Source: Metellina segmentata (taxonomy: Eukaryota > Arthropoda > Arachnida > Araneae > Tetragnathidae). From it: a stretch of DNA of 64,000 nt. A program made the position numbers and the translations under genes. Shown here in pieces: positions 35,301 through 42,581 of the stretch (positions are counted from its first letter, which is position 1; each line of letters begins with the position of its first letter). The notes beneath the pieces were generated by a model that was given only the letters and a program-made list of their open reading frames with translations, had not been told where the DNA came from and ran no database searches. The DNA lies in contig OX375876.1 in the NCBI GenBank assembly GCA_947359465.1, forward strand, positions 84,838,359 to 84,902,358. The letters are read 5' to 3'.

Positions 35301-38300
35301 TGTAACTTTTTATTAATTTTTATAGTTAATCAATAATTTATTCATTCTATGTTGTATGTAATATGTCGGTAAGAAGTGCTACTGATGACTGGGTTACCAA
35401 TGTTGGAGAGTATGGTATCTGAAATACTGTACTTATAATTTTGCTTTCCTGATTTATTAATCATTGAATTACAGTTCATGTTCAAATTATTCCAAAAGTT
35501 TACCAACAAGTTTTCATACCAAGTCTGTTTTTTTTCTTTCTACATTTGACAAATTATAATTTACTTTCCAGATTTCAGAACAGTGTTTTCCTCTCTTTTA
35601 GGTCTTCGAATGACTACTCCTCCCCCTAGATTGTTTCCTCAAGTCAGTGTGCCGGCTCCGCAACCACTTTTAGCACCACAACCCATTATTGCACCAACTC
35701 CAAATATTATGAGCTTTGCTCCACCTCCACCTCATGCAGGTTATCAACCATTTGCATACCAACAGTTCGCAACACCACCGCCTCCTCCACCTCCAGTACG
35801 AATAAACTTTTTATTTCTTATATTCCTCTACATTAAAACTGCAATAAGTCATCTGTATAAGTTGTCACTCCACAAAAGTTGCCAATTTCAGCTTCTAGCT
35901 TTCATAGCCCACAATGCAATTAAATCTTCATTTACTTGTCTCAAACTTCAAATGTTACCCCCATAACTGATCACTGGAAAAAAATTTTTAATGGATTCGT
36001 GTCTGATAAATGAAGACTCTGACCCAGATTCTTTAAGGAACGTATCTGAAATCCTAAATAAAACTGTATTCTTGATAGGTGATTTAGATAACAATACAAT
36101 TGCAACATGTACTTAAGCGATCATAAAAGTAAAAATGAGGAAATTCTTTTGCCCCCTTGAAATTGATTCTAATTTACTGTATCAAACAGTTTGAGGTACT
36201 GAAAATGCAGAATTAACTATCCATCATTGTTGTAATTAATTTAAGTTTACATGATTGGTTACAGCAATGCATATTGAATGCATACTCTGCTTTTTAACCA
36301 TCAGTTTACATAAGTTGTCAAAATTTCTTAGTCCCTTGAGTGATGACTTATAGGTTTGTTTTAATTATACACATTCATTTAAGTTTCAAGACAGTGTACA
36401 TTTTTATCTATAATGTTGTATAATTAAAATATTTTAGAAGTCTGCCTGACATCTAAATATGCATTAAAAATTCTTATGTTCTAATTTTATTTTCAATTTT
36501 ATTTTTTTTTTCCATTAAAGAATGTAAACACAGTTACTAAATTTCACCAAGTTCGTTTCAGAAAATCGCTATAAGTTATTTTAAAAATTGTCTTTTCATT
36601 TCTGGAAGTTACAGCCACAGTTTGAAATTAGAAACAAATTGATAGATTTAAAATATTTTTCAACACTGAATCATATTAAATTTTAATTCAAATGTTTTTC
36701 TTAGATATTTTTCTGAAAATGTGTTGAGAGATATTAATTTAAAATTTGTCAATACTTATTGAAATATTGGGTTACAAAGAGGCCACTTTCATTTCTAAGA
36801 AAAGCTACATTTCTGTAACCCTTTCTTTAAATTTCTATAAATAATAAAATACACAATTAGGGAACTAATATTCTGCAGTCACTTATTATATATATAGTGT
36901 TTACTTTGAATCTGATTTTTATTAAACTATATCAGCCATAACCGATTTACTCTTTTTGAATGGAAGACCCAAATATGTGAAAATACACCAACTTTTTAAA
37001 GTAACTCTGATAAGTAATTTTGTTCTTATTTGATATGAAAACCAGTGGTTTTATTGTAATCAAATTATGAAGAACTGAGGATTTAGCTTCTGCTTGAAAG
37101 ATTATGATACTTATTTTGATCATAAAGCTTAAATTAGGGTATCCCAAAAATCAAAGTCAGAAAATTTACTCACCATATGTAACGTTTCTTTTAAAATATT
37201 GTTCATATTAAAATTTGAAATTCCTGAAATAACTTTCTATAAATGAAGCCTTGTTTTTAACAAATAATGCCCCAAGCACACAATATTCGAGTTTTAGATC
37301 GATTGTGATCTCCTTTTGCTAATGATTACAAGTTATACCTTTGAATTTACTTGGAATTCTCACTGATGCATTAGATGATGTTTTAAAAGTGTACCGGAGA
37401 ATTGCGCAAATATATCCATTGTGCTTGCTTTTTATTTAACTTCTAATGAACCTTTTCTCAATGCACAAAAAACTTCTAAAGATTAATATGTTTTGACGGT
37501 CCTCATGCATATATCATTTAAAATATTTTAATTCAATAGGCCCCTACCAGTGATATGTTCCAGACTGGAATAACATATTATTATCCTCAAAGTCAGCCTC
37601 CTCCAGTGAGACCAACTGTTCAGAAGAGACCGAAAGCAGCTATACCAATCCTTCCTCCTCCTGAACGAGAGGTTAGTTATATTGCTTACATTTTATTTGT
37701 ACTTGCATAGTTTTATCACTTATTTCATTGTAAAATGTTTCTAAAAGGTGGGCCAGAAAGTTACTTGATATCTATCAAACTAAAGCAATTTATTTTCAAG
37801 ACGATTGTATCTGAATATTTTGAGTTCAACTGCATTTTACTCTTAAAATCAAAAAAGTCTTTTGCATGTGGTATAGAACTCTAAAATGTATTTGTTAATG
37901 TATTCGAGTCAGGACAACACTGTTTGAGCAAAAGCAAATTGACCAAAATATGAATTTTGGATAAAGTATAAACTATAGGTCATGTTTATTTTAAACACCA
38001 CTCATATTGGTTATTTTTTATTTTAAATTTGAGAATGAGAGTATCTGAAAGGAATATAAAAACAAACATGGGTGTGTTTTTGTATTATTGTTTGCTGATT
38101 AATTTTCCTAGTTTACCTTTGCTTTCAACCATTGATGCTACATAACTAATTTTTGTCTAAATTGTTTCTAAAAGATGTGAACCAAAAATTTCCCTGACAT
38201 GCATACTAAATTAGAGCAATTTATTTGGAAAACAACTTGAATATTTTGAATTAAAAACTTATTTAAAAATCAATTGTGTATATTTCTCTTAAAAGTGATC

Positions 38301-41300
38301 ATGCCTTAAACATTCAGTGTATATTAAGTAAATAATACAAATATTTTAGAATTACTATACAGGGTTTTTCAAAACTCATGGGCAAAAATTTAAAGAGTGA
38401 TAGAAAAAAATCTAAACAAGCAATTTTCACCATACGATGCATGGGCGGAGAGCAAGCAGTGAACCGCTAGACGGCGCTGTAATGAAAAGCATAAAGCGAT
38501 AGTTTTCTTCCACATCGTCATTTCTATCGTGGATTTCAGAAGGCATGTCTACGTACAGTAATCAGAAAAAGGCGGACATGAATTTTATGTATGGTCTTGC
38601 GAATGGGAATGCTCTGGAAGCTGAAAGACTGTGCAGACAGCGTTTCCCAAGAAGACACATGCCAAACCGAAAAATGTTCGAGCGATTGCATCGGTGCCTG
38701 TGCAAAACAGGATCCTTTGTCACCAGCATGCATGATACAAGGCATGGCAGGAGTGTGCTGACGCCACAAGTTGTAGAGGACATTTTGCAAAGAGTGAAAG
38801 ATCGTCCGGATATTAGCGTGTAAAAGGTTTCCCGTGCCGTAAATGTGTCATACTCAATTGTTTGACGAGTACTAAGGGACTAGGGATTACACCCCTACCA
38901 TTCACAGAAAGTGCAAGCCTTGATACCTGCAGATTATGCGCTGGGTGTCGAGTTTGTACATTGGATTTTGCAACAGCTAGCAGCGCAGCCTGATTTTAGT
39001 GCACAAGTTATTCACAGATGAATGCACCATTACTCGTGAAGGCATTTCTAATACGCACAACTTTCTTGTGTGGGCATCTAACAATCCATACGACATACGT
39101 CCTCATGCGTATATCAGAAGTGTTTCAGCGTAAATGTTTGGGCTGGAATTGTATGTGACCATTTGATTGGCCCATACCTTCTGCTATTCCGACTGGACGG
39201 CAGAACATGCCTCACATTTTTACAACAGGTATCGCCAGACTTACTTCAACCTGTTGCAGCCAACATATAAGCTCATATGTGGTTCCAGCATGATGGAGCA
39301 TCACCCTATTTCAGCTTGTATGTGTGAAGCGCTTTAGATGCTAAATGCCCAGGACGATGGATTGATCGGGGTGAGCCCCACACCTTGGCCGGCACGCTCA
39401 CCCGATCTCTCCTGTCTGGACTTTTTCCTGTGGAGCCATTTGAAAAGTCGCGTCTACAAAAGCCCCATTGACTCTGACGAGGACCTAGTTGCCAGGATTT
39501 CTGTGGCTGCCGGTGCCGTCCGAGACATGGGTGTGTTTGAAAAAGTGTGTCGCTATGTCGCAGATGTAACGCCTGCATTACCGCAGGCAGTTGCTCTTTT
39601 GAGCAGTTTCTATAATTTTGCCACACATGCTGTCAATGAAATTATTTAGTACCTCCTATACGTTTGTGTTTCGTTCTTTCTTGTGACGGTAACGGCGGAT
39701 ACCTCCTAGCGGTTCATTGCTTGCTCTCCACCCATGCATTGTATGGTGAAAATTGCTTGTTTATATGTTTTCTATCACCCCTTACCTTTTTGCCCATGAG
39801 TTTCAAAACGCCCTGTATACTATTTTTCAGGTTGTGTTGATTTAAAACACTTCAATTTTCTCTCCCCCCCCCCCAAAGTTTATAGTATTGAAAATGAAAA
39901 ATAACTAGGATGTAAAAGGACAATACAAATCATTTTATAATTTTGCTTCTACTCAATAACCCCCAAATTGATTCTCTATGAAACTGAGATAATTACTTTG
40001 CCTCCCTACTTTGAAGACACTAAAGATAATTGCATTGATTGGTATGCACTGACTTCCATCTTGGAGATGATTTGCTTCATTATAAATATTTTGGAATACT
40101 TATGGTTATATTTATTTTGTGTATGTAAATCATTATCAATATTATTAGTACATTTTTAATATTAGCTCATGTTATAGGGAGGGCTTGATTTCTGAATCTT
40201 TAGAACTTTGCAACCCTCCTGATAAGCATCCTAAAAGACAATAAAACCACTCTACATATTTGGTTACCCATATAATTTACACATTTATCCCGTATGTATG
40301 AGGTCCTGGGCACTACCATCGAAATTTGAAAGGGTTCCAAGGGGTTTTTGGAATTGGGGAAACTCGTTGGGTCATTCATTTAATCAGTTCACCTTTCCTA
40401 TTTCTGTATTTATATGAAAAAAATATTTTGAACTTAACAGTTTGACATAATTTTTCACTTAAAAATAAAATGCCAGAAAATTAAAAGTAATGCATAAAAA
40501 TTTTTTAAAGTTTAAATTTTTATCTTTCCAAGTAACAATGTTTATTTTTTATTATAGAATTATATTCCAATTCTTTCGAGAATGTCCCGCAACGCTACAT
40601 CTTTCCATTCTTTTAAGGAAATACTGTCAAAATCAGCAGCTTCTCTGCACAATCTTTTAAAGGATAGGTTATGCCTTGAATTAAATCGCTGTAACCAGCC
40701 ATTGCTGCCAACGAAACTTGACTCGCCAAGTTCATTAGCAAATTCCAAGGACATTTCTTTCAAAACATTCAGGATATAGGAGCATTTTGCGATAGTGCAT
40801 ATTTAATCCATAACAGAAGAGCCTTATCCACATTCTCATATGGTGACAAGCGCTGACGTTTTCTTTCTTGATCACAGATTTGAAAATCTGAGGAGCAAAG
40901 TTTGGCTGCTAAAATGTTGTTTAATGTCAACTGGGGTATCGAATTGGCTTTGGCGAAAGCAGCTTTTGGGGAGGAAGAGAATTGAGGTGGGTGGGTAACA
41001 CTGATGATGATTTAACACAAAAGAGAAGTGTATGGAAAGGGAGGGAAGTAAAGGTGTGCATTGAGGTCCTCTCCGAGGTCACACAGACTTTTTTCTTCTG
41101 GTCATTCCCTGTGTTGCTTCCCACCTCAAGAAATGTTACAACTATTAAAAAAAAAAAAACGCCTATAACCTCATTGAAAAGATGAAAAAATCGACTATAC
41201 AACCGATAACCAGGAAAATAAACTGACTATACGAGCGGTGGGCTTTAACACGTGTTCCCTATTAAGTTAGACGGGACTTTAGAAAACTGACCATATAAAC

Positions 41301-42032
41301 GGGGTGACCATATAGCAGGTACTGACTGTATTATGATCCTTACTAAAATTATTGTTTTTTAAGAGAAGGAACACACACACACACACGAATTTTAAGAGTA
41401 ATGGATTTGTATTATGAAATTCCATATCAAATGAAATAATAAAAGTAACAACACCCAACAATAACTTTTATAGTTTCAGTCTTTCAAAATTTTGCCATCC
41501 TAAATTTTCTAAATTTATATATTATTAATTTTTAACATCAATCAATGCTATCTAGGATCTATACTGTGATTTACAAGTTTAAACATGTAAAGGCAACAAA
41601 GGAATAAAAAACATTAAAATCCAATTTAAATAAAAGAAAAATGACTTTTTCATACCCTATTTCTTCTAAATCATCAAATAGTGACCAATGTATGGGAAAA
41701 TGTGTGCCCATACAGAGCAAATTAATTAAGTTTGTACTTGCTGATTAACTTGCTCTTTTTGTTGGTATAGTGCTTAGATTCCATTCACTCTGTCTTTTAT
41801 GTATTATAAAACCTAGACCTTTTATTATAGGTGTAGGAATATTTTATTTATTTGCTCATCTCTTCTTTTGCAGTCTAAGCATAGTGAGAAAAAAGATACA
41901 AATCTGTCTAACACTAATGGTAGGAATTTTTCTGAAAATTCAAATGAAGCTGCAAAGGTAGAGGTGTCACAGTTACGGACTGATGCATCATCATCAACAC
42001 AGTTGCAACCTACAGTTGGCGTAGAAAGCTAA
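5243..42032 (+). CDS. CASC3: CASC3/MLN51/Barentsz, exon junction complex core subunit (12 coding exons)
   Basis: Exons: 5243-5371, 14380-14469, 19360-19539, 20429-20577, 21445-21609, 28341-28567, 28652-29125, 30606-30797, 32950-33090, 35602-35795, 37540-37671, 41874-42032; 2232 nt, 743 residues. The family binds eIF4AIII and RNA within the exon junction complex on spliced mRNA and acts in mRNA localisation, translation and decay. Visible parts: Met-Ala-Asp start with an Arg cluster; acidic region (about 12-133); Btz/SELOR eIF4AIII-binding segment (about 145-223) with NPQYIPKKG, IFYEHD and LWLDEGKWGHDRF; Arg/Gly-rich region (about 238-430) with RGRRGAGRFRG; conserved RPKRYSS block; Pro/Gln/Tyr-rich C-terminus. 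The length is close to vertebrate CASC3 (about 700). The start has poor -3 but G at +4, and is supported by the family's MAD start. Exon boundaries are my own reading from splice sites and frame; the Btz segment makes the identification secure. Confidence 0.95.
5716..5795 (+). other. tRNA-derived fragment (pseudo-tRNA or SINE head)
   Basis: A perfect T-arm (GCAGG, TTCAATT, CCTGC) gives a canonical box B, GGTTCAATTCC. Roughly 40 bases upstream is a D-arm-like GCTAAGTTGATTTGC. I cannot form a convincing acceptor or anticodon stem, so this is a decayed tRNA-derived sequence and not a working gene. Confidence 0.3.
7182..7300 (+). repeat. Fragment related to the hAT element at 17369-18996
   Basis: About 115 bases are closely similar to 17469-17585, with shared blocks CTTACATTTTTATAACTAAG, GTCAAATGCTTTAA and ACTCATGGGGATTTCAGCAC. 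No terminal inverted repeats or target duplications are visible here, so this is a partial, diverged copy. Confidence 0.65.
8680..8707 (+). repeat. (AAT)n microsatellite
   Basis: An A-rich run passes into about seven AAT/ATA trinucleotides. A simple repeat with no other content. Confidence 0.8.
9105..9245. other. GC-rich patch of unknown origin
   Basis: A short segment rich in CCG/GGC words (CCGCCCCTCCGGGGCCGGCG) stands out in AT-rich intron 1. Both strands are open for 80-130 codons across it, but neither translation resembles a protein I know. It may be a relic of an unclassified repeat. Confidence 0.4.
9310..9416. repeat. Imperfect ~107-bp palindrome (stem-loop)
   Basis: Left-arm blocks AAATTCTGAC, GTCATATGCT and ATCGATAACCC are answered in reverse order by GGGTATTGATAC, AGCATATGAC and GTCAGAAATTT. 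Pairing is interrupted by small bulges. Such foldback structure is typical of small MITEs, but no target duplication is clear. Confidence 0.55.
11162..12761. mobile_element. TTAA-flanked transposon nested inside the hAT element
   Basis: The left end GGGGACGCATTACT and the reverse complement of the right end GGGGACGCAGTACC form terminal inverted repeats. Each is flanked by TTAA (11158-11161 and 12762-12765). The 1600-bp unit interrupts the hAT sequence cleanly, so it inserted later. TTAA targets are used by piggyBac and by some other superfamilies. The ends begin with G, unlike usual piggyBac ends, so I leave the superfamily open. Confidence 0.72.
12275..12541 (-). pseudogene. Unassigned open fragment in the nested TTAA element, possibly transposase-derived
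   Basis: An 88-codon open stretch contains ASTELLQRSLMCTSQNSNVS and then MHSAIWSKCSKQS. The L-L-Q-R plus Q-N-x-N-x-S-x-H-S-x-I-W pattern recalls a repetitive protein family seen widely in arthropod genomes, which I cannot tie to a named transposase. The flanking sequence on the same strand is broken. I infer a decayed product of the nested element. Confidence 0.4.
12788..12942 (-). pseudogene. hAT transposase C-terminal (dimerisation) fragment
   Basis: The - strand translation reads YKLPRGFKLRSKLTDKHLES, then VLRVYTSSIEPNITKLV, and ends at a TAG (12788-12790). The pattern S-x-L-T-D-x-x-L-x-x-x-L-R plus EPNI-x-KLV is the C-terminal hAT dimerisation region known from ZBED/Charlie-like transposases. 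The rest of the protein is missing. The nested element sits just downstream of this stop. Confidence 0.75.
13786..14137. mobile_element. hAT-type MITE, 352 bp
   Basis: The termini are CAGGGCTCAAAATA and, in reverse complement, CAGGCCTCAAAATA. They are flanked by a perfect 8-bp duplication, GCTTAAGG, at 13778-13785 and 14138-14145. There is no coding capacity. The subterminal regions are packed with AGGTGCAC/GTGCACCT words in both orientations, which could be transposase-binding sites. Confidence 0.88.
14380..14469 (+). CDS. CASC3: CASC3 coding exon 2 (residues 44-73)
   Basis: Acceptor ttttatag|GAT, donor ACT|gtaaga, phase 0 on both sides, 30 codons. It contains an EYESAEEEEEVED acidic block, matching the acidic segment before the Btz domain in the family. 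Confidence 0.88.
14881..16908 (+). mobile_element. Tigger/pogo-like DNA transposon, decayed
   Basis: Inverted ends CAGTGATCTCTCACTTAT match exactly for 18 bases and are flanked by TA on both sides (14879-14880, 16909-16910). At 2028 bp the length suits a full-size pogo-group element. The subterminal regions repeat TTCACTTATACGCG-type words. The internal gene is related to CENP-B/TIGD proteins but broken by stops. Confidence 0.88.
15375..16740 (+). pseudogene. Tigger-like transposase (CENP-B HTH plus DDE_1), inactivated
   Basis: Reading along the + strand gives an N-terminal HTH (MAVIKKFKENLCNSIKALEK), a CENP-B-type HTH (FSASHGWFEKFKNRHGLATR) and a DDE_1 segment (IYNSDETGLFYKLMPDRTL; then LLFMDKCPAHPQD). 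The order matches pogo/Tigger transposases. Inactivation is clear: an in-frame TAG at 15579-15581 where the family has Trp, another stop near 15820, further stops and at least one frameshift between 15980 and 16300. The second catalytic region reads DKCPAHP instead of the usual DNCPAHP. The acidic C-terminal tail typical of Tigger follows (EELENESENCEND; DEEDDDDEDV-like). Confidence 0.88.
17863..18299. mobile_element. Nested hAT-type MITE (Charlie-like ends)
   Basis: The right end in reverse complement reads CAGAGGTTCCCAAACTT, followed by GTGGTGGCACCC. The left end reads TAGTAAGCTCCCAAAGTG, followed by GTGCCACAGCACCC. The pattern is that of Charlie-type hAT ends. The possible target duplication (CATTTGTT versus TGTTTGCT) is diverged, so the boundaries are approximate. 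Confidence 0.55.
18306..18547 (+). repeat. Two near-identical 121-bp tandem copies
   Basis: The segment starting CTTATTCTTGTAGTTAGC (18306) repeats at an offset of exactly 121 bp (18427), with no difference I could find by eye over the unit. A recent duplication inside an old transposon. Confidence 0.92.
19360..19539 (+). CDS. CASC3: CASC3 coding exon 3 (residues 74-133)
   Basis: Acceptor ttttcag|GCT, donor GAG|gttggt, phase 0 on both sides, 60 codons. It is almost entirely acidic (runs such as DEEGGEEG and DEDYVEEER) and probably unstructured. Confidence 0.9.
19540..20428 (+). other. CASC3 intron 3, with a TACTAG-type dispersed repeat
   Basis: About 19640-19985 belongs to a dispersed repeat, here apparently in reverse orientation, ending GAGCAATGCCAGG near 19960. 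Inside it the block GTGTATTTGAGTTAACACAG occurs twice (19829 and 19905), about 76 bp apart. A poly-C run sits at 19587-19598. The rest is unremarkable. Confidence 0.5.
20429..20577 (+). CDS. CASC3: CASC3 coding exon 4 (residues 134-183, first half of Btz domain)
   Basis: Acceptor acttatag|GAA; donor AG|gtatga splits an Arg codon (phase 2). It encodes LDFDEDRRNPQYIPKKG and IFYEHD, the first eIF4AIII-contacting motif of the family. Known structures of the human complex place an aromatic residue of this motif against the RNA; the corresponding candidate here is Phe163 (or Tyr164). Confidence 0.93.
20578..21444 (+). other. CASC3 intron 4 (867 bp)
   Basis: AT-rich intron sequence. I see no repeat, RNA gene or coding remnant. 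Confidence 0.6.
21445..21609 (+). CDS. CASC3: CASC3 coding exon 5 (residues 183-238, second half of Btz domain)
   Basis: Acceptor atttttag|A, donor GG|gtaagg (phase 2). It encodes KKLWLDEGKWGHDRF, then PKSRNELIEAYGYDIR, the second conserved eIF4AIII-binding stretch, and ends in the basic run ARRRRRYG. This is the most conserved exon of the gene. Confidence 0.95.
22738..22953 (+). pseudogene. mariner transposase C-terminal remnant
   Basis: The frame starting at 22738 reads SPPDSPDLAPQILTSS, then NSLETVKxHLDNFFTNKPVD and FSKKNFPAARKMTKS to a TGA at 22951. SPDLAP and the N-S-L-E-x-x-K-x-x-L-x-x-F-F pattern are characteristic of mariner (DD34D) transposases. Three internal stops (two TGA, one TAG) and replaced SDFHLF residues show it is dead. 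A TIR-like CTTTCCGAAGGACCCAATAT follows near 23015. Confidence 0.78.
23629..23741 (+). repeat. 19-20 bp tandem repeat, about six copies
   Basis: The unit TTCTTTCAATAACGGCATTA repeats about six times with substitutions (for example TGCTTTAAATAGTGGCATTA). A minisatellite-like expansion in intron 5. Confidence 0.85.
24943..27496. mobile_element. piggyBac-like element flanked by TTAA
   Basis: The left end CCCTCTACATACGGAAG and the reverse complement of the right end CCCTCTGGTTACGGTAG match at 13 of 17 positions. Each is directly flanked by TTAA (24939-24942 and 27497-27500). CCC-starting ends with TTAA targets fit piggyBac. GACGGCCG words occur near both ends. Internal open stretches (about 25050-25600 on -) do not read as a recognisable transposase. 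The SINE at 26031 inserted later. Confidence 0.5.
26031..26326 (+). mobile_element. tRNA-derived SINE, best-preserved copy
   Basis: The head has a box B-like GGTTCGGGC (26062-26070). The body contains GTTTGGAGAGTGGGGTGCCA and TCGTCATCTGACCGTGGTTC. The 3' end reads AACCCGTTGTGTTGCTCTAG, then TACGACGTTAATTAA and a short A-rich tail. Related copies or tails occur at 51785, 52045, 53712 (-), 55590 and 61611. The tail matches the 3' end of the Jockey LINE at 1712-1736. Confidence 0.8.
28341..28567 (+). CDS. CASC3: CASC3 coding exon 6 (residues 238-314)
   Basis: Acceptor ttatgcag|A, donor GAAG|gtaatt (phase 1). It opens with RGPTKYDRSWEDV and continues with an Arg/Gly-rich stretch (RGRRGAGRFRG, RVRGGHF). 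It is followed by a very short 84-bp intron. Confidence 0.9.
28568..28651 (+). other. CASC3 intron 6, only 84 bp
   Basis: GT (gtaatt) to AG (ctattag), bridging phase 1 to phase 1. It is far shorter than every other intron of this gene (next shortest 867 bp) and near the lower size limit for efficient splicing. An in-frame TAG occurs shortly after the donor, so retention would truncate the protein. Confidence 0.85.
28652..29125 (+). CDS. CASC3: CASC3 coding exon 7 (residues 314-472)
   Basis: Acceptor gctattag|A, donor AATG|gtaaca (phase 1), the largest exon (474 nt). It encodes a NEFPALPSKE motif, a polar Ser/Asn-rich stretch, and RGG-like repeats (RGNRGSGRGDY, RGRGN) followed by an acidic MEQLSLEASSE block. 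Confidence 0.9.
29126..30605 (+). other. CASC3 intron 7 (1.5 kb)
   Basis: Mostly occupied by the dispersed element at 29621-30503. The remaining parts are AT-rich. Confidence 0.6.
29621..30503 (+). mobile_element. TACTAG...TAGTA dispersed element (unclassified, non-autonomous)
   Basis: It starts with CTACTAGCACTACCC and then CAGCATTGCCCATGAC. It ends with a CCAAATTTCATGACTGCTAT block, a CAGACACACACGCACAAACA tract and TTTATAATAGTA. Inside, a block of about 120 bp starting AAGTTATGCTTTT repeats at 29653 and 29834. The same head type recurs at 31632. The superfamily is unknown to me. Confidence 0.5.
30606..30797 (+). CDS. CASC3: CASC3 coding exon 8 (residues 472-536)
   Basis: Acceptor cttgcag|G, donor ACAG|gtaaac (phase 1). 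It contains RPKRYSSLRQRSLPE, a block strongly conserved in vertebrate CASC3, and a poly-Pro run (PPPPPSVPPPPHPSYY). Confidence 0.92.
30798..32949 (+). other. CASC3 intron 8 (2.2 kb)
   Basis: It contains a TACTAG-type repeat head at 31632-31790. The remainder, including 31800-32940, shows no gene or named repeat. Confidence 0.6.
31632..31790 (+). repeat. TACTAG-type repeat head with a CACGGCATTGCCCGTG palindrome
   Basis: TACTAGCAGGCCAGCACGGC starts the unit and contains the palindrome CACGGCATTGCCCGTG. This is followed by a reversed copy of the recurrent block GATTTCAAATCCGTTGAAAA seen at 34885 and 63370-63560. A poly-C run ends it near 31800. No 3' end is visible. Confidence 0.5.
32950..33090 (+). 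CDS. CASC3: CASC3 coding exon 9 (residues 536-583)
   Basis: Acceptor ttaccag|G, donor TATG|gtgcgt (phase 1), in frame with both neighbours. Composition is Thr/Pro/Tyr-rich (YQTTIYAPPE, TAYQTFTPPSF). Lower sequence conservation makes this call rest mainly on splice sites and frame. Confidence 0.8.
33091..35601 (+). other. CASC3 intron 9 (2.5 kb)
   Basis: It includes the inverted repeat at 34885-35126. An open stretch at 34427-34708 and GC-richer sequence around 34500-34750 do not resemble known proteins. A possible 14-nt microexon lies at 34020-34033 (see findings). Confidence 0.6.
34885..35126. repeat. ~70-bp inverted repeat with ~100-bp spacer
   Basis: The left arm (34885-34955) carries TTTCAACGGATTTGAAATC and GGAAAATTTTACACCAGATC. 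The right arm (35052-35126) is its reverse complement with scattered differences. The same block occurs at 31690-31760 and twice at 63384-63552, so the arms are copies of a dispersed family. Confidence 0.75.
35602..35795 (+). CDS. CASC3: CASC3 coding exon 10 (residues 583-647)
   Basis: Acceptor ctcttttag|G, donor CCTCCA|gtacga (phase 0). Pro/Gln-rich, with NIMSFAPPPPHAGYQPFAYQ and a PPPPPPP end. The IMSFAPP-YQPFAY pattern corresponds to the MNFG-YPYAPG region of vertebrate CASC3. Confidence 0.88.
35796..37539 (+). other. CASC3 intron 10 (1.7 kb)
   Basis: AT-rich, with no repeat or coding remnant that I recognise. Confidence 0.6.
37540..37671 (+). CDS. CASC3: CASC3 coding exon 11 (residues 648-691)
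   Basis: Acceptor attcaatag|GCC, donor GAG|gttagt, phase 0, 44 codons. It contains GITYYYPQSQPPPVRP and KRPKAAIPILPPPERE, the conserved C-terminal block of the family. The next intron carries a dead DNA transposon and a Tigger fragment. Confidence 0.92.
38360..39815 (+). mobile_element. Tc1/mariner-superfamily transposon with DUF4817-type transposase, decayed
   Basis: Both ends start CAGGG and form inverted repeats of about 110 bp with roughly 10-15% mismatch. The last 50 bases (ACAAGCAATTTTCACCATAC and on) are nearly identical. TA flanks both sides (38358-38359, 39816-39817). The total length of 1456 bp is close to the 1503 bp of the intact relative at 56761, whose ends share CAGGGT and CATGG words. 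It is a different subfamily from that copy. Confidence 0.9.
38545..39648 (+). pseudogene. DUF4817/DDE transposase, inactivated
   Basis: It starts MSTYSNQKKADMNFMYGLAN and follows the 56938-58014 protein along its length. Recognisable blocks are NRKMFERLHRCLCKTGSF, an FTDE-type first catalytic motif near 39010, WFQHDGAS near 39285, and ARSPDLSCLDFFLWSHLK near 39395. A TAA interrupts it at 38821, more stops follow (for example near 38865 and 38880), and at least two frameshifts are needed to connect the blocks. It is not functional. Confidence 0.9.
40558..41328 (-). mobile_element. Tigger/pogo-like fragment, one end only
   Basis: On the - strand it begins at about 41328 with a CAGTCAGTACCTGC-type end and repeated CTATATGGTCA/TATAGTCAG words, next to TA. 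It runs into the N-terminal part of a Tigger transposase and stops abruptly at about 40558. No second end is seen, so it is truncated. It is a different family from the element at 14881. Confidence 0.7.
40560..40990 (-). pseudogene. Tigger-like transposase N-terminal fragment (CENP-B HTH)
   Basis: Two frames on the - strand give, in order, FAKANSIPQLTLNNILAAK (first HTH), RKRQRLSPYENVDKALLLWI, and, after a stop and frame change near 40765, LEFANELGESSFVGSNGWLQ with RFNSRHNLSFKRLC. The order and spacing match CENP-B/Tigger DNA-binding domains. The DDE domain is absent. Confidence 0.8.
41874..42032 (+). CDS. CASC3: CASC3 coding exon 12 (residues 692-743 and stop)
   Basis: Acceptor tcttcttttgcag|TCT in a good polypyrimidine tract; frame 0 to a TAA stop. 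It encodes a Ser/Asn/Gln-rich tail ending QLQPTVGVES. The tail is poorly conserved, so the exon is supported by frame, splice site and the poly(A) signals that follow. Confidence 0.82.
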   Translation, partial: SKHSEKKDTNLSNTNGRNFSENSNEAAKVEVSQLRTDASSSTQLQPTVGVES

Positions 42033-42575
42033 TCCTAGCATTAACCAAGACTGTTTTGTCTTTTGTATCTTTCATTTGACTAAACTGCTGATACTGTCTC
42101 AGCTGCTGCTACTGGTTTACTTGGACTGAAAGACTACTTATGGTATATTGAATAATAAGCATTTGGTTACCCTGAAGCTTATAAGTACATATTACATGTA
42201 CCCATGCTCTGATTGTTTTGTACCCAATGACTTTTTGTAAAACTACAAAAGTGGACTAATTAATAAGCAAACCAAAAATAAAAGCCAAGTCCAAATTCAT
42301 AGGATCTGTTTTCTGTTCTGATTTACTGCATAGAATTAATGAAGTTTTGCTGCTTCTCATAGAATATGTTTGACGAGCGAAATTTCCTAGCAGCTTAAAA
42401 ATCAATATTGTTTTGCTTTTATTGTTTAGACTTATATGTTGAAGGCACATTTTGCAACTTATAGTGCATATTGTTCATATGCAATCACGTGCATGTTTGG
42501 ACACATCTAAATTTTAAAAAATGTAAATTGACTTGTGTGCTTTATGGCAATGGATTTTAACAACCTGTATGTACC

Positions 42576-42581
42576 AATAAA
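42576..42581 (+). terminator. CASC3: Poly(A) signal AATAAA, proximal candidate
   Basis: AATAAA is followed 15-25 bases later by a T/G-rich stretch (TTGTTGTTTTTG), the usual arrangement around a cleavage site. About 545 bp after the stop codon. Confidence 0.6.

Larger units (their letters stand above)
37672..41873 (+). other. CASC3 intron 11 (4.2 kb)
   Basis: It holds a dead DUF4817-type transposon (38360-39815) and a truncated Tigger-like fragment (40558-41328). Poly-C (39865-39874) and (CA)n (41371-41386) runs are present. The rest is AT-rich. Confidence 0.6.
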
